Shown here: positions 1 through 11,999 of the stretch, piece after piece
Layout of the letters: every line of letters starts with the position of its first letter
Numbering within the stretch: the stretch's first letter is position 1
DNA from: Sabethes cyaneus
Taxonomy: Eukaryota > Arthropoda > Insecta > Diptera > Culicidae
Length of the DNA stretch: 64,000 nt
Assembly (NCBI RefSeq): GCF_943734655.1
Contig: NC_071354.1
Coordinates: 57,825,544-57,889,543 of the forward strand
Reading direction: 5' to 3'
The notes under the pieces: model-generated
Databases searched by the model: none
Told to the model about the DNA's origin: nothing
Seen by the model: the letters and a program-made list of their open reading frames with translations, nothing else
Position numbers and translations under genes: made by a program

Positions 1-600
1 CCAGTGTTTAACCTTTAACAGTGTTTAACATTACTGTTTCATTTGAAGGTTTGTTAGTAGTTTTGCTAAAAAGTGTGAAGAAATTTCGTTGGGTATTGTT
101 TGCTAATATACTAGAGTTTCTTTTTACACGAATGAACTGATGTTGTTCTTGGGTATGAAATGGGGAAGGCAACTAGGAAAAAGCGCCCAACACAGCTCTA
201 GCCATCCCAAGCCGCTACCTAGCGCCTCCACGTGGCCATACCTGGAAATACTTCAATTTGTATAGTTGAGTAGCCAAGCTAGGAGGTGCGGGGTCGTGCG
301 GTTTTCATTTCCTAACCTTAAAAATGTAGTTTTAGGCATCCATTAACCATTCTTCCTTCCCCTGGTTCCAATCGTTTCCTTCGAATTCTCTCTGCGGTAC
401 ATGCTGCCCAGTTGGCCTAGCCATTGACAAGAAAAATGATTGATTCAAGTAATCGTCATTTTCCAGGATGCCTTCAAGCATTGGCTGCGTTAGTGTTAGA
501 TTAGATTAGTTTAGAATGAACTGATGTTGTTCTTGATTTAAAGGAAATTGAAACTTGAAAAATGAGTTCATGAGTTATCTGCGATTTAAACTTAATTGTT
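1..600. other. Non-coding; contains one copy of a retroelement head repeat
   Basis: No gene seen. Positions about 151-300 match the 5' head of the retroelements at about 10,127 and 38,759: it begins GGGTATGAAATGGGGAAGGC and includes the CTAGCGCCTCCACGTGG stretch. The remaining bases show nothing I can identify. Confidence 0.6.
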
Positions 601-1610
601 TAAGGTCGCCTACTCTTGACTTTCATTTTTGATATTTCATTATTCTCCTTTTGTACTCGCTTTTCCATCTTTCATTTTTCATAGTTTGCTGACATTTTGT
701 TGTCTTATTAACGTCTATTAGTCGGTTGTCGTTTTTTTAACATTTGCCTTTCTGCATCTTTACGTCATCTTTTTGTTTCTTTTCAGCGATTTGTTGTCAT
801 TTTTTATCATTTGCTTTTTTGTATGTACCGTGGCAGTTTTGGTTGCTCTTGATGCCGTATTTGGACATCATTTTAAGTCTTTTTTGATCTCTTTTTGCTG
901 TTTTGACGTCCTTTTTATCACCTTTTCTGTATTCATATCCGTTATTTAGTTCTCTTTTTATATATTTTTTTGTAGCTTTTTTGGCGTTTTTTCACCGGCT
1001 ACTCATCGTATGTTTGTCTTTTTTATAGTCTTTTCGCCTACTTATCATCACTTGTCTGCCATCTTTTCGGGCCTCTCCGCTGTGCTTTTGTCATGTGTTT
1101 GCAGTTTTTTCGTCGTTCTTTTATCGTCTTTTTGTCAATTTAGGGTCTTTTCAACGCCCTTTCGCCTCATTTTGTCATCTCCTAGGTATGTTTTCTTCAT
1201 ATTCGTCATCACTGTCGTTTTCTTGTCGTCTTTTCATCTTGTCATCGTAGTTTCGTCATCTGTTTCTAGTCTTTTGACCTTTATTTTTGGCATTTTGTCG
1301 CTTTTTTGTGGTGTTTGCATTATTTTTGTGTCGGCAACTTTTCATCGTTATTTGGTTGTTTTTTCTTCGTGTTTTTTGCCATCGTCTCATCGCTTTTGTC
1401 ATCGTTTCGCCGTTGTTTTGTTTGTTGTCTCTTTGTCACTTTTTCGTCGTTGTGCTACTTTTATTGCCTTTTCGTCATCTTTCTGTCGTATATTCATTAT
1501 CATTTTGTCGTTCTTCTCGCATGTTTTGTTGGCTTTATAATGCTTTTCGAATAGCTTTTTGTCGTGTATATATATTGTTCTTCTGGTCGCTGTCTTTTTA
1601 TCGTCCTTTT
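600..1610. repeat. T/C-rich degenerate repeat
   Basis: About 1 kb of strongly strand-asymmetric sequence built from loose variants of a roughly 10-12 bp unit such as TTTTCGTCATC and TTTTTGTCGT. It yields long open frames rich in Phe, Ser, Val and Leu in several registers, which is a composition effect, not coding. A similar shorter tract is at about 2,930-3,095. Confidence 0.65.
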
Positions 1611-1641
1611 AGGCTTATACAAATTTGAAAAAAAGTTTATG
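1609..1641. repeat. Inverted repeat arm 1 (partner 2,877-2,909)
   Basis: About 33 bp including AGGCTTATACAAATTTG recur in inverted orientation at 2,877-2,909. A G homopolymer (1,666-1,695; 2,864-2,876) lies just inside each arm. Confidence 0.6.
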
Positions 1642-1665
1642 TCCTGGTCTTAAAATATGGTTGAA

Positions 1666-1666
1666 G

Positions 1667-1695
<29 letters not shown>
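1666..1695. repeat. Poly(G) tract of 30 bases
   Basis: Thirty consecutive G on the plus strand. A second G13 run lies at 2,864-2,876 beside the other inverted-repeat arm. The exact length may be affected by sequencing error. Confidence 0.8.
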
Positions 1696-1697
<2 letters not shown>

Positions 1698-1829
1698 AAA
1701 AAAAATAATAACATTAAACCTTCAATAACCAAACAAAAGAGAAGAAACCAGCGTTTATTTTTTCATATTATTAAAATTTTATTACAAATATTTTGTAGAG
1801 TACTTAAATTTTAGTTCAATCCTTTTAAA

Positions 1830-1990
1830 CTTCAAAATTTTTCGACCCAAGCACATAAAGTAAGCATCCTGGTAGAGATGAAGCAGTTTGATAATTGTGG
1901 AGTGCCACAGGATCACCTTAGAGAGCCACAAACGTATAACTTGACCTTCATTTGAATTTTGTTTTGAACCTCCGTGTCACTCTGTTAGTT
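1830..1990. repeat. Direct repeat copy 1 (copy 2 at about 3,108-3,290)
   Basis: Roughly 160 bp, including AAGCATCCTGGTAGAGAT and, further on, an ACGTATA-x-CTTGACCTT stretch, recur in the same orientation at about 3,108-3,290 with substitutions and a ~40-bp insertion. Each copy lies downstream of a T/C-rich tract, so a whole block was probably duplicated or belongs to one repeat family. Confidence 0.55.
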
Positions 1991-2860
1991 ACCTTGCTTT
2001 TTTAATAATCGAAATCCGTGTCACTTACTAGTTCAGAACTCGGTAACCACGACATAGTATCGTAATCTAACCATAGTGTGAAAATGGCAGTTTAGGTCCC
2101 TGCCACTTTATTACTTGGAACACTTATGCTGTGCTATCGACATGTTTTAAGAAAATAAATCTCTAAAGCTATTCACGTTTCTTGGTCAACCTTTTAGTCA
2201 TGAATATCAGACCTTTCCTTTGTATATTAAGGATGCACACCGTTTAGAAAATTTCAAGTTTCGAACAGTTCAGTGATATCCTGCATGCTGCATGCATCCA
2301 ATGAATGGTAAAAACTGTATCGTTGAGTTTTACGTCCCCTACCTCCAACATTAGGGTAGTTACTTGGACATTACGGAGTAAAACGACCAATTTTGAGCCC
2401 CGAAAACCCGAAAAATTGTGTTTCTATTTTTATCTTATCTAGTACCTTTGAGGGAAAAAATAATCCCACTGCAATTCAAAAATCGGAATATCTCCGTCAA
2501 AAGCGGTACCAAATTTCACTAATATATTGTTTAATTGATTGTTGCCTCCATCTAATTCTTTTAAAACATGGTAAATTAAAATGAAATCAAGCCGAAAGTC
2601 TGATTGCAAGCACCCTAATTTTCGACGTCGGGCACTTAAAGATTAAGCACAATAGTTGCCTGTGACTTGCAGCAGAATCAGAAAGCTTAGTTGGTGAAAG
2701 AAAGTTAATCGAGACTAACGAGATAACTATAACTTTGCACATATTGGATAATTTAGAGATGTAAACTCATTGAACTGTGAAAAAATCCGCTTGTCACTAA
2801 AAATGCAACAGACTAATATGACACTTTATTTTTTTGCCCCTTCACATTTCGAAAATTTTC
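1991..2860. other. No recognisable feature
   Basis: AT-rich intergenic DNA with only short spurious frames. I see no gene, RNA or intact repeat here. Confidence 0.5.
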
Positions 2861-3559
2861 AAAGGGGGGGGGGGGGTGACATAAACTTTTTTTCAAATTT
2901 GTATAAGCCTTATTATATTTTCATATTATTTCCATGGTATTTTTATCGTCTTTTGTCGTCATTTTTTCTGCTATTCATCGTATTTTCGCCACCTTTTCAT
3001 CACTTTTTTGTCATTTTTTTATCGCATTTACGTTCGACTTATGCCATCTCTTCGCTATCTTTTCTCCGTGTTTGTGTCATTTTTTCATCGACTTTTGTTG
3101 CGGTTCAAACCAAACCAAGCTTCAGAATTCTTCGACTCAAGCACGTAAGTCAAGCATCCTGGTAGAGATAAATCAGCTTGATAATAGTGAAGTGCCACCG
3201 TTTTGGTTTTAGTTTTGGTACAAGTCTGGAAACTGATCAAGATAAGAGCCTCAAACGTATAGCTTGACCTTGGTCTGAATGTTGCTTGGAGCGTGCGGAA
3301 ATTAGGGGCTCCAGCTTGCAATACTCACGTGACAATAAATTAACACAAAAAACGACCTCTATTCAAAAGACATCACAGCGTTACAAGGACAACAAATCAA
3401 ATAACTATTTTTAGTTATTATTCATGTGATTCGGTTTCCACAGATGTTGTTCCAATATCAACACACTTAAAAAAAGCGCAGAATTCGGTAAAATTTTGCC
3501 GAAATCTTAACAACCAACCGTTCGGTTAAACTCCATAAGTCTCGTGTAATCCGCCTAAT

Positions 3560-4050
3560 CCACGCACAGCACTGCCTAATATTCAAACTAACCTTAATTA
3601 GTTTGAACAGTTTTCCGGAGAAGCATTTGCAGGCCATGATTTTCCATAACGCCTTACGGTCAATGGTATCATACGCAGCTTTGAAATCTATGAAAACTTT
3701 TAAGAGGATCTACCGCAGCGTGAATATTTGGTTCGCCACTGATCATTTTTCAAAACTGGCTTGATAAAAATCTACAAATCAGTTTACAAATGGTGAGAGA
3801 CGTCGACAAAAGATTTGGGAGAGCATTTTGTCAGTAGCATTGCGAACGGTAATTGCACAATAATTCACACAGCCCAGGTTGTTGTCCTTCTCGTATATTA
3901 GGTAGATAACACCATCCTTTCACGCCTCCGGTAGCTGTTCCGTATCCAAAATTCTGAATACAAAATGTCGGTGCAGACAAGTGATAAGCTCTCCCGCTTT
4001 TTAACGAGCACTTGATCCGTAGGTCCGCGGAAAATTACTAGATTCGAAAA
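3560..4050 (-). mobile_element. RTE-like reverse transcriptase remnant
   Basis: In broken minus-strand frames the sequence resembles the RT segment of RTE-type non-LTR elements: an IYKKGDN-like start, then ...TDKMLSQIFCRRLSP, a QIFTLR stretch, and FIDFKAAYDTIDR followed by WKIMACKCF. Stops and frameshifts interrupt it. No endonuclease or 3' tail is attached, so it is a short internal fragment. The DFKAAYD piece contains the first catalytic Asp motif of the polymerase. Confidence 0.65.
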
Positions 4051-4080
4051 ATTACGGCTAAATTCATCGGTGTCTAGTAG

Positions 4081-4206
4081 TACAGGTCGGACTCGATTAT
4101 CCGGATGAAAAAAAAAATTGTAAATAGGTTTTTTGAACTGTATTTACGCTCAAAACGTGTTTAACATTATAAAAAAATTCACCCGGATAATCGAGTCCGA
4201 CCTGTA
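4081..4206. mobile_element. 126-bp MITE with perfect 24-bp terminal inverted repeats
   Basis: The first 24 bases (4081-4104, starting TACAGGTCGGACTCG) are exactly inverted at 4183-4206. TA at both ends fits the TA target duplication of the Tc1/mariner/pogo superfamily. The CAGG start resembles pogo/Tigger-type ends. No coding capacity. Perfect arms point to a fairly recent insertion or very strong recent copying. Confidence 0.85.
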
Positions 4207-7200
4207 TTGGTCATCACAGAAGAGGCGCATTACGCTACTTTTGTCGGAGATGTAAAGGTCAATAGACCGTATAAATAAAACAGTTTGTTTTGTTTCTCTC
4301 ATGTAAACCTTACGGCAGACGAAAAGTAAACTCTTTTATTCATGCGACCCAAAAGCACTGGCTTCCGGAAGTATAAAATCAATAATTTTTCTTCAAAAGA
4401 AAGCAGCTTTTATATGGAATGTGATGGTAAGTTGTTTGCTTACGGGACACGATTGTTTCCTGTTTTTGAATCGGATGAAAGACGTTTACTTTAATATTCT
4501 CGATGTCAAAACCAATATCTCTGGAATCCGCTCTGCTAAATTGACTTCTTTTTGCTTTGAAAGACAAAGATGTTTAATTTGATTCCAACGGTTGGAGATT
4601 TCGTCACAAGCTTTTTTTTTGTTTTTGAACTTTTGACTGAATAAAGAACATCTTACCCTAATATCCTGGATACTGATCGAGAAAATTGGGATAGCCGAGG
4701 TTTGTTGTAGTAATCAAACACCCTACCATCGGTTTTCTCACAAAATGGAAACAAATTCAATTCTTCAGAAATCTTAGCCAATTGTTGGTGGAAAACAAAA
4801 CAAATATTTGCTCGAAAAAGTTTCCAATAAACTGCTCGGCTCACAAAGAACATATGCATATAGTTTCTTCAAAATTTATTTAAATATAAGCGAAGATGTA
4901 GGTTCGACGTTTAGAGTAAGATTTGAGGCGCTATTTACATTCAATTAAAAATAATCGAATTTTCTCAATCTGCAGTAAGCCTCAACACGGAGCAATCTCC
5001 CTTAGTTGAATGGGATTAGGTATCATATCTGATTTGATTCCTGCGTTAGTATGGGATTAGTTTAGAATAGATTAGAATAAAAATATTATTTTTTCCCAGT
5101 TGAATCCAGAAGCACTGTCCTTTACTTTGAAAAATAGGGTAAATCGCTCTTGATTGGGCCAAAACGATTCGCTCGTTAAGAGCTCCTCAATTAGGGCATA
5201 GTCCGACACAAATGACAATTGTATAAAGAGTTTCGTTAAACAATGACACTGTTAACTGGGTGTAATAAAATAGAATCACCACCGGTTTATTTTCCAAAGA
5301 TTCTGTAGTGTTATTCTAATCATAATTATTCCTTAATATGCAGTGCACCATTTACGATATGAAGTACATTTGCAACATGCATGACATTTACCGTGATCCT
5401 GAAGTAGTTTACTTGGAAATAAATAAATAAAGAAAATAAATAAATAAAAGAATTTTAACGTCAAATAAAGCATGCAGAAGATTAGCTCGGGGACACACTG
5501 TCAGTTCTTGCTGTAATGAAAATAAATAAAATCGCAAGTGTTTACAATTGTCGTCACGAGACTGGAACGCTTACATGTGATCGGTCGATCACACCAATTC
5601 AATTTTTAGGATGATTTCTGATCACTTGATATAAATATCTCTCGATTTGAAATAACAACAACTTTCAACGGCTTAGCAGTAGTTTTCCACGTGACGTAGT
5701 CCTACTACATTAAAAGAAGAATCATAACAATCATAAAATCATTTATCTTAATTCAATTTTGGTAACATCAAGTTAGAAAGATGAAATTCACTTTTTTTTA
5801 TGAAAAATTCAGCCAAGAAGATCACATTTCTTTCAAATGACAGGTTTTGCAATCGGCAACAATAGGAACAACTGATAAAAGTTAGGAAAGTATAATATAA
5901 TACAAAAAATCGCTACTTACACTCACTGGTAAATGATGTCTACTCTTCCCAAAAATATTTTTTCGTCTTCAGCACTCCAACACCGACAATCCGATAATTA
6001 GCTTTCTTCCTATTGTTAATGATCTACCAAATTTTCTGCCCAATGTAAACAACACACTTCCTCGAAACACTCCGTTTGACTTCTCAATGTAAAACAAAAT
6101 TCAATGAGCTCCAGAACACACCTCAACACCGTTGTTTTTCACGTAAACAATTCTGACCGTTGAAGAAAATTTCAATCACAATCTTTATATTCTTTAGTTA
6201 GATTCACCGCTGTCGGGTTTTCCACGTTATCTTCAGATAATCCTCTGCCTTGCAAAGAAATTTCCTGATAAACGGATGCAATAGCAGATGGCTGCTGTAA
6301 AATTCATCCACTATAAATAAGTAATCAGCAGCTGTGGGCCTTTTCTTCGTTGTTATCTGTACGAATCTTGAAAAAACACTTTTTATCAACAACAACTGCC
6401 AACTAATACCGTACCGACTTCAAATCACATCGGGCAATGTTGTTTTTATTCGTTTTCAACGCAATCCTACCGTCGTCAGGGCAAAAAACCGCTTTGCCGA
6501 TCCTTACAGATCCCACCGAGGCTTACTCATAAAGCCTCAAAACCGATTTACTTCGCCACTACGATGTGCACAGACCACCCACACAGCACCAGCAAGAAGG
6601 AAAGGAAATTCCACCACACTTTGAAAAGCACCAGAATAATATTCACCCACTGGGGGAAGCAAACCGAAACGGCAAGATCCGCGCTCGACCAAACCTCAAC
6701 GCGAACTGAACGCTGCTCTGAGCGAAGCCGAGTGTTTTATAAACTTTCGAATCGGATCGCTCCGGCGAGTGCGAAACAGCAACACAAGCAGCTGTTTGGG
6801 CCACCCAACGCATCCCCATGTATGCAAACGGTGGGTGGTTGGGCGATCTTATGGCTGGCTGGCAGGATACCTACAAAATATTGCAACAACCAGAGCGTAC
6901 CGACCGACTGACTCGCCAGAGAAGCGGAGAGCGAACGAGCCAGAGCCGTCGTCTATCATAATAAACAAACCGTCAAAGCGTTCAGTTGTTTTTGTTATTG
7001 ATATTTGTTGCGAAAAATGGTATAGAAAAATAAAGCTGGCTAAGAAATAGCCGCTCCAAAGTTGGACGTTAGCGAGTGCAAAGCTTACTCACCTCCTATG
7101 CGGAGCGATTTGGGAGCGTTGAGCCGGTCAAACAGCTGATGAATATGTTGGAGCATATGCAACGAGAGCACATCACCGATTAGATGGGGAGAGAAGTCTC

Positions 7201-8573
7201 TAGGCTCTTTACATTGTTTAGAATGAGAGATGTAAACAAATCCGAATAAAGTGTTAGCACAGCTACTGTTTTATGCCGCTTGTCTTCGAGGGATTGTCGT
7301 TTCGTTGTTTATTATTGAGGTTTTTTTAATTGCTAAATGTAAATCATAATAAGCAACAATTTAACGGACGGAGCTAAATAAAGTTGATCAAAAACAAAAC
7401 AATATGCGTGTGCTATTCATTTGCCAAAAATAATTAGTAAAATACAAAGAAAAACTGCAGTCGAAAGGAGCTTAATTAAACTGAACGGAAGCAACCATGA
7501 ACTAAACTAATACAAAACAATCTAAACTAAACAGAATCAAGCTCCAAAGAAATACAAAGCTCACTGGCTACTTTTTCTGTTTTCTACATCGCAATGGATA
7601 CTGTTCTAAATAACTAAGTTTCAGTTAGGTAGGTACGTACATAGTTATCAGTCTAGCAAGAACGTATAAAGGACACTGCATGCATGTAAATTCATTCACG
7701 CTCGATTTTCCTTCGGTTGGAAGGTGTGAACGTAGTTGGTGTGAACGTGGCAGGCGGTAGTGGTGGTGAAACGAAGGTGGTAAAGAACTGCTCAGATTAG
7801 CACCCTCTGCTTCTTGGGCTTCTCGGCTGAATGGAGCAGAGCCACACACATTGAACGCACTTAGACGGTTTAGAGAGGATATCACTAGATGTAGGTGAAA
7901 ATGGGGCAACCGAAACAGATGCTTCCCATGGCTGACGGTGGTCAGATTGCCAGCCGGAACGCAAGAACCCCGTAGCCGGAGCCGGAGCAATCGCAGCTTC
8001 AATGAACAGATGATGCCGTGTGGTTGGTAGGTACTTTTAGTTGATACGGTAAGTGGTTATGTGAACCGACTGAGGAACCGACTGGAAAGGCGATTAAATC
8101 AGAGAAAAGACGGTAACGGTAAGCTGATGTCGCTAGACCGCATCCAAGACACCGTCCATTCCTGGATCATTTTGGCTCAGCAAGGATTTGAACAGATGTT
8201 AGCGAATGATGAGGTGAGAAAATCCTAACAGATTATAATCTTCTTCGGTTGAACGAGGAAGTGTGGCTTATGGTTTAATAATTTAAATCATTTTATTGTC
8301 TTTCCTTGTGTGTTCCAGAAATTCGTGCGTACTTCTGTGTTTAAGCTTTGATTCAAGTTTATGGCGACTTTAAATAACACTATGTGGTCCTTCTAGAGGC
8401 GCGAAGATAGCTGTTTCTAGTTGCAGGTGACCATCCAACATCAAAGCATCATTTCGAAATCTAAGTTTTAAGGTACATTTTATTTTATTTTACTTTACTT
8501 ATTTATGACTATTTTATAATAATAACAAAGCTTTTCTTTGAAGAAAAGGACCTTTATGTTTTATGTTTACAAG
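4207..8573. other. No confident gene; possible promoter patch near 6.95 kb
   Basis: About 4.4 kb without a recognisable protein, RNA gene or repeat element. The part from about 6,450 to 7,150 is less AT-rich and holds several short frames with no family match. Near 6,956-6,986 a TATA-like TCATAATAA precedes TCAGTT, the arthropod initiator consensus, by about 25 nt. This could be a promoter or first exon of a gene outside the window, but nothing else supports it. The 125-codon minus frame at 7,625-8,002 is low in hallmark motifs and unsupported. Confidence 0.35.
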
Positions 8574-9518
8574 TACCGTCATCCGGGGATACTTGCAACA
8601 CCGGGGTTACTTGCAATACTTTATCGCATCGCGCTTTTGACAGCTCTAACGCATTTGTTTGTTAACATAACCATTTGTACCCAATGCCATTTTAAAGAAG
8701 GGTTGTTTACCTATTGTTTAGTTAAGTTTAATCCATTATATCATTGTTTTGCTTGTTTTTATACGATTGGAAAGTAATGTCACTTTCAGAGTAGGAAAAA
8801 TGGATGTGCAAAGTTGCGTCAGCTCATTGACATAGAATTATTATTTATTGTTTGGTTCCTGTACACAATAAGTGCATCATATAAGCTAACAAATAGCAAC
8901 TTTGAGCTTTGTTTATATTTTGAACTTGGAGAAGAAACGATGAATTCGTGTTGTTACTTCCAATATGGCGCGGCTTGCAGCACTTGTAAAAATGAAAATT
9001 ATCGTAATAAACAGTATGTACAAAGCAAGTTTGTATCTGTACGATGTTATTTTGTCTACCACCATCTCCAGAAAAATTAAAATTGTGAAAAATTCCACGT
9101 GCCTTGAAACGGCAATTTGGAGTTCGCCGACATGCTGCATTTTCACCGAATATCTTTAAAAAAGTGATAGACGAAATTGGGAAACAAAAAACGCCTTCAG
9201 TATCTCCTGTGTTACTACAAATACATTCAAAATATCTCAAAATAGTCATTCACGGTTTGAAATCAGTTATAAAATCATAAGAAACGCAAAATCAGAAAAG
9301 TGTTGCAAGTAACCCCGTTTACTGGGTAACTTGCAACACCCCTATTTTCGGTTCATTCTGCAGATTCATTTAGTTTATATTTTTTCTCATAATCATAAAT
9401 CAAAAGTACTCACCACTATACAAGTTTTGGTTACTTACACTTGGACCTAAACGGTATACTTCGAAAGTTATACTAAGTCAAAGTTCAAAAGCGTTGCAAG
9501 TATCCCCGGATGACGGTA
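8574..9518. mobile_element. 945-bp TIR element with TA ends
   Basis: A perfect 26-bp inverted repeat (8574-8599 and 9493-9518, beginning TACCGTCATCCGGGG) bounds the element, with TA at each end as in Tc1/mariner/pogo insertions. The motif TTGCAAGTA-x-CCC recurs inside, including a hairpin at about 9,303-9,339. The short internal frames do not resemble a transposase, so it is non-autonomous. Confidence 0.8.
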
Positions 9519-10044
9519 ATACCCGTTTACTTTAACGTCCATATCGCATTGGCCAGTAAACAGAAATTCAACATCACAACTCTGAAAATATACAATAGTT
9601 CAATAAATGCTTAAACAATGCTTGAAGTACTCTTCTGAATAATAGGATTGCGGTAATTGTTATATAGTTTAGTCTTATTTCTTGAAGTTCTCAATGATAC
9701 AAAAAAGTATGAAACCGTACTGAGGTAGGCGCCTCCATCGATTTGGACGATAATGGAAACGCATGGTTGTTTACAACTTGCTGTAAGAGTGTAAGGGATT
9801 TATAATAAACATTGATTGTACGTATATGAAAACAATTTTTAATCTTTTTCTACATGTTCATGTTGTCCAAATCGACGTGCTGCTCGAGCCGAAGATGCTG
9901 CTGATGCCTCATGTTGTCCAATTCAGTGGCAAACTTGACTCTGTTGTCCAGTATCGATATGAAGTCGAAGTGGAAAAGTTTTAATTGAGAGATTGAAAAT
10001 ATTTTTCACCCACACCCTATGTACGTGCACACACAGTTACGCTG

Positions 10045-11603
10045 CACAGTGGTCCAAAAGGGCGAAAAGCGGAACTTTTTTCCTAGTATTTTGCTTTTAT
10101 TTTATCATTTATGGTCTTCAGCACCGGGTATGAAATGAAGAGGAAGGAGCGTCAAACATAGCTCTGACTCTCTCAAGCTCCCACCTGGCGCCTCCACGCA
10201 GATCTAAATCAAATGATGACGGTCGATGGCCTTACCCGGAAATGCTTCATGTACTTACTGAAGCAGCTAAACTAGGAGGTACGAACTAGAGCGCCTGTTC
10301 TCCAGGTGAGGGGCGGCTCACACAGCATCTGTCTCGGAACGGGCGGCTGAATATGAAATGCTGTATCTCGCAAGCTATGCCTAAGATGGCAGACCCATCA
10401 GCGGGATGTATGTATCGCGACCTCGGTGAGGCAGTATACCGAAAACACAATTACCACGAACAACGAAGGAAGAAATTCAGGACGGAACAATCGGTATAGG
10501 ACACGGCAAGGGACAAGGAAACGATTAAGGGATAACGATTGGAAACTTGGTAATCAACTTACACACACTGACAAATGATAAATCCGATGATGCTAAGGAC
10601 GAGTTTTACGACAGGCTTGAGAGGACCTATGGAGAGTACCCAAAACACGACGTGAAAATCATCATCGGAAATGCAAATGCGCAGATCGGGAGGAAGGGAT
10701 TCTTCCGTCCAGTCATTGGAAGATATAGCCTTCATCTGTCGGCCAATGATAACGGTCTGAGGCTCATAAATTTTGCCGCGGCAAGAGGAATGGCCATCTG
10801 TAGCACCTACTTTCCACGTTTGAAAATTCGGAAACACACCTGGAGGCAACCAAATGGAGAGTCTAGCTCTCAGACCGACCACGTCTTGATTGACGGTCGA
10901 CACTTATCTCTAGGACCTTTCCTTACAAAGTTATCGCCTATTTAAGCTTGATTTCACTTCATGAGCCAAAAGCTATAACTTTGTAAGGAAAGGTCATAGA
11001 GATTTGCAATCTTCTGCAAAAACGTGTATTTTAAATCAATCGATAATCACCTAGAACCATACATTCCTGTAAAATGCAACCAACATACATAATCATCACA
11101 AATCCGCTCGCCCCATTTTACCCCATGGGCTCATGAAGCTATGGAAATTTAAAGATTGAATATGCGATAACTCAGCAAGTAAAGGTCCAAGAGATTTGCG
11201 GTGTTCTAAACGTGTATTTTGAAAGCTTCGATAATTGTCTAGAACATTGTATTCTTGTAAAATGCAACTAATAAAAGCTAAGTATGAAAAACCAATTTTT
11301 AAAGAAGTTTTAAAGAATATGCCTTATAATTCAGCACTCGATAAAGATAGAAATTTCATTTTTTGAGCAAAGTTGCTTGTTTTTACAATATTTACAACTT
11401 TGCCGAAGAAACTATGTGTATATTTCCTAACACAAAAAAGTTATTTTTTTATTTTCTTTATAGTAAGCGATAATTAACTTTTGACAGTTTTAGATTAAGG
11501 GAGATATTCACAGGAACAAAAGTGCTGAAGACTATAAATAATAAAATGAAAACAAGAGACACTAGGAAATAAGTTCCACTTTTCGCCCTTTTGGACTACA
11601 GTG
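10045..11603. mobile_element. Composite TIR element with retroelement DNA inside
   Basis: Imperfect ~80-bp inverted arms (about 10045-10125 and 11521-11603; outer bases CACAGTGGTCC / CACTGTAGTCC) bound a 1.56-kb unit. The 5-bp direct repeat CGCTG is immediately outside on both sides (10040-10044, 11604-11608). Immediately inside the left arm begins an RTE-like retroelement fragment. A shorter inverted pair containing TTTCCTTACAAAGTTAT lies near 10,914-10,993. Confidence 0.65.
10127..10914 (+). mobile_element. RTE-like retroelement 5' head and endonuclease fragment
   Basis: It begins with the GGGTATGAAATG head shared with about 151 and 38,760, then runs into an open plus-strand frame from about 10,547. 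That frame encodes part of an APE-type endonuclease: VKIIIGNANAQIGR (usual GD-x-N replaced by GN-x-N), YSLH...NDNGLRLINFA, and SSQTDHVLIDGRH. The reading breaks off at about 10,914 before the family's SDH motif and the RT domain. It lies inside the TIR element at 10,045-11,603. It cannot encode an active protein. Confidence 0.75.
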
Positions 11604-11751
11604 CGCTGCTTTATATTTTTAAGTGAGAAATCGTTGAAGAACAAAATGAGAAGTTAGAATTCCTTATTCGGCCTGGTGTCCACTCGACCTTCCATCCATC
11701 TTGCCTTGCGTCCGTGTACTTAACGTACATATATCTCTTACATATACACAG

Positions 11752-11992
11752 CACTGTAGCGTGCAGTTGGCCAGACAAGCCAAGGGCGCTAGCTCAATAG
11801 GGCGCCAAAAACGGACTAAACCTCAATAAGACACTTTCAAGAGTAGCGAAGTACTGAATATAGGGAGTTGTCTGAATCATGTCTGATAGTTTAATTCTAA
11901 ATAATAATAAACTTCAAAGAAACTCTGATATCAGAAACGAGGGGGCGCCTAATCGGGTCTTCACCAAGACCGCCACAATGTTACGTTACGGT
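11752..11992. mobile_element. ~240-bp MITE with Tc1-like ends
   Basis: The left end (CACTGTAGCGTGCAGTTGGCC, ~11,752) and the inverted right end (GTAACGTAACATTGTGGCGG on the other strand, ~11,990) match the two ends of the decayed Tc1-like transposon at about 55,436-56,697. It is therefore likely an internally deleted relative. The 12-bp minisatellite begins just downstream. Confidence 0.5.
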
Positions 11993-11999
11993 TTTGGAA

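Noticed and set aside
7625..8002. 125-codon minus-strand frame
   Set aside because: No recognisable domain, no splice or poly(A) context, and Arg/Leu/Ser/His-rich composition; left as unassigned sequence.
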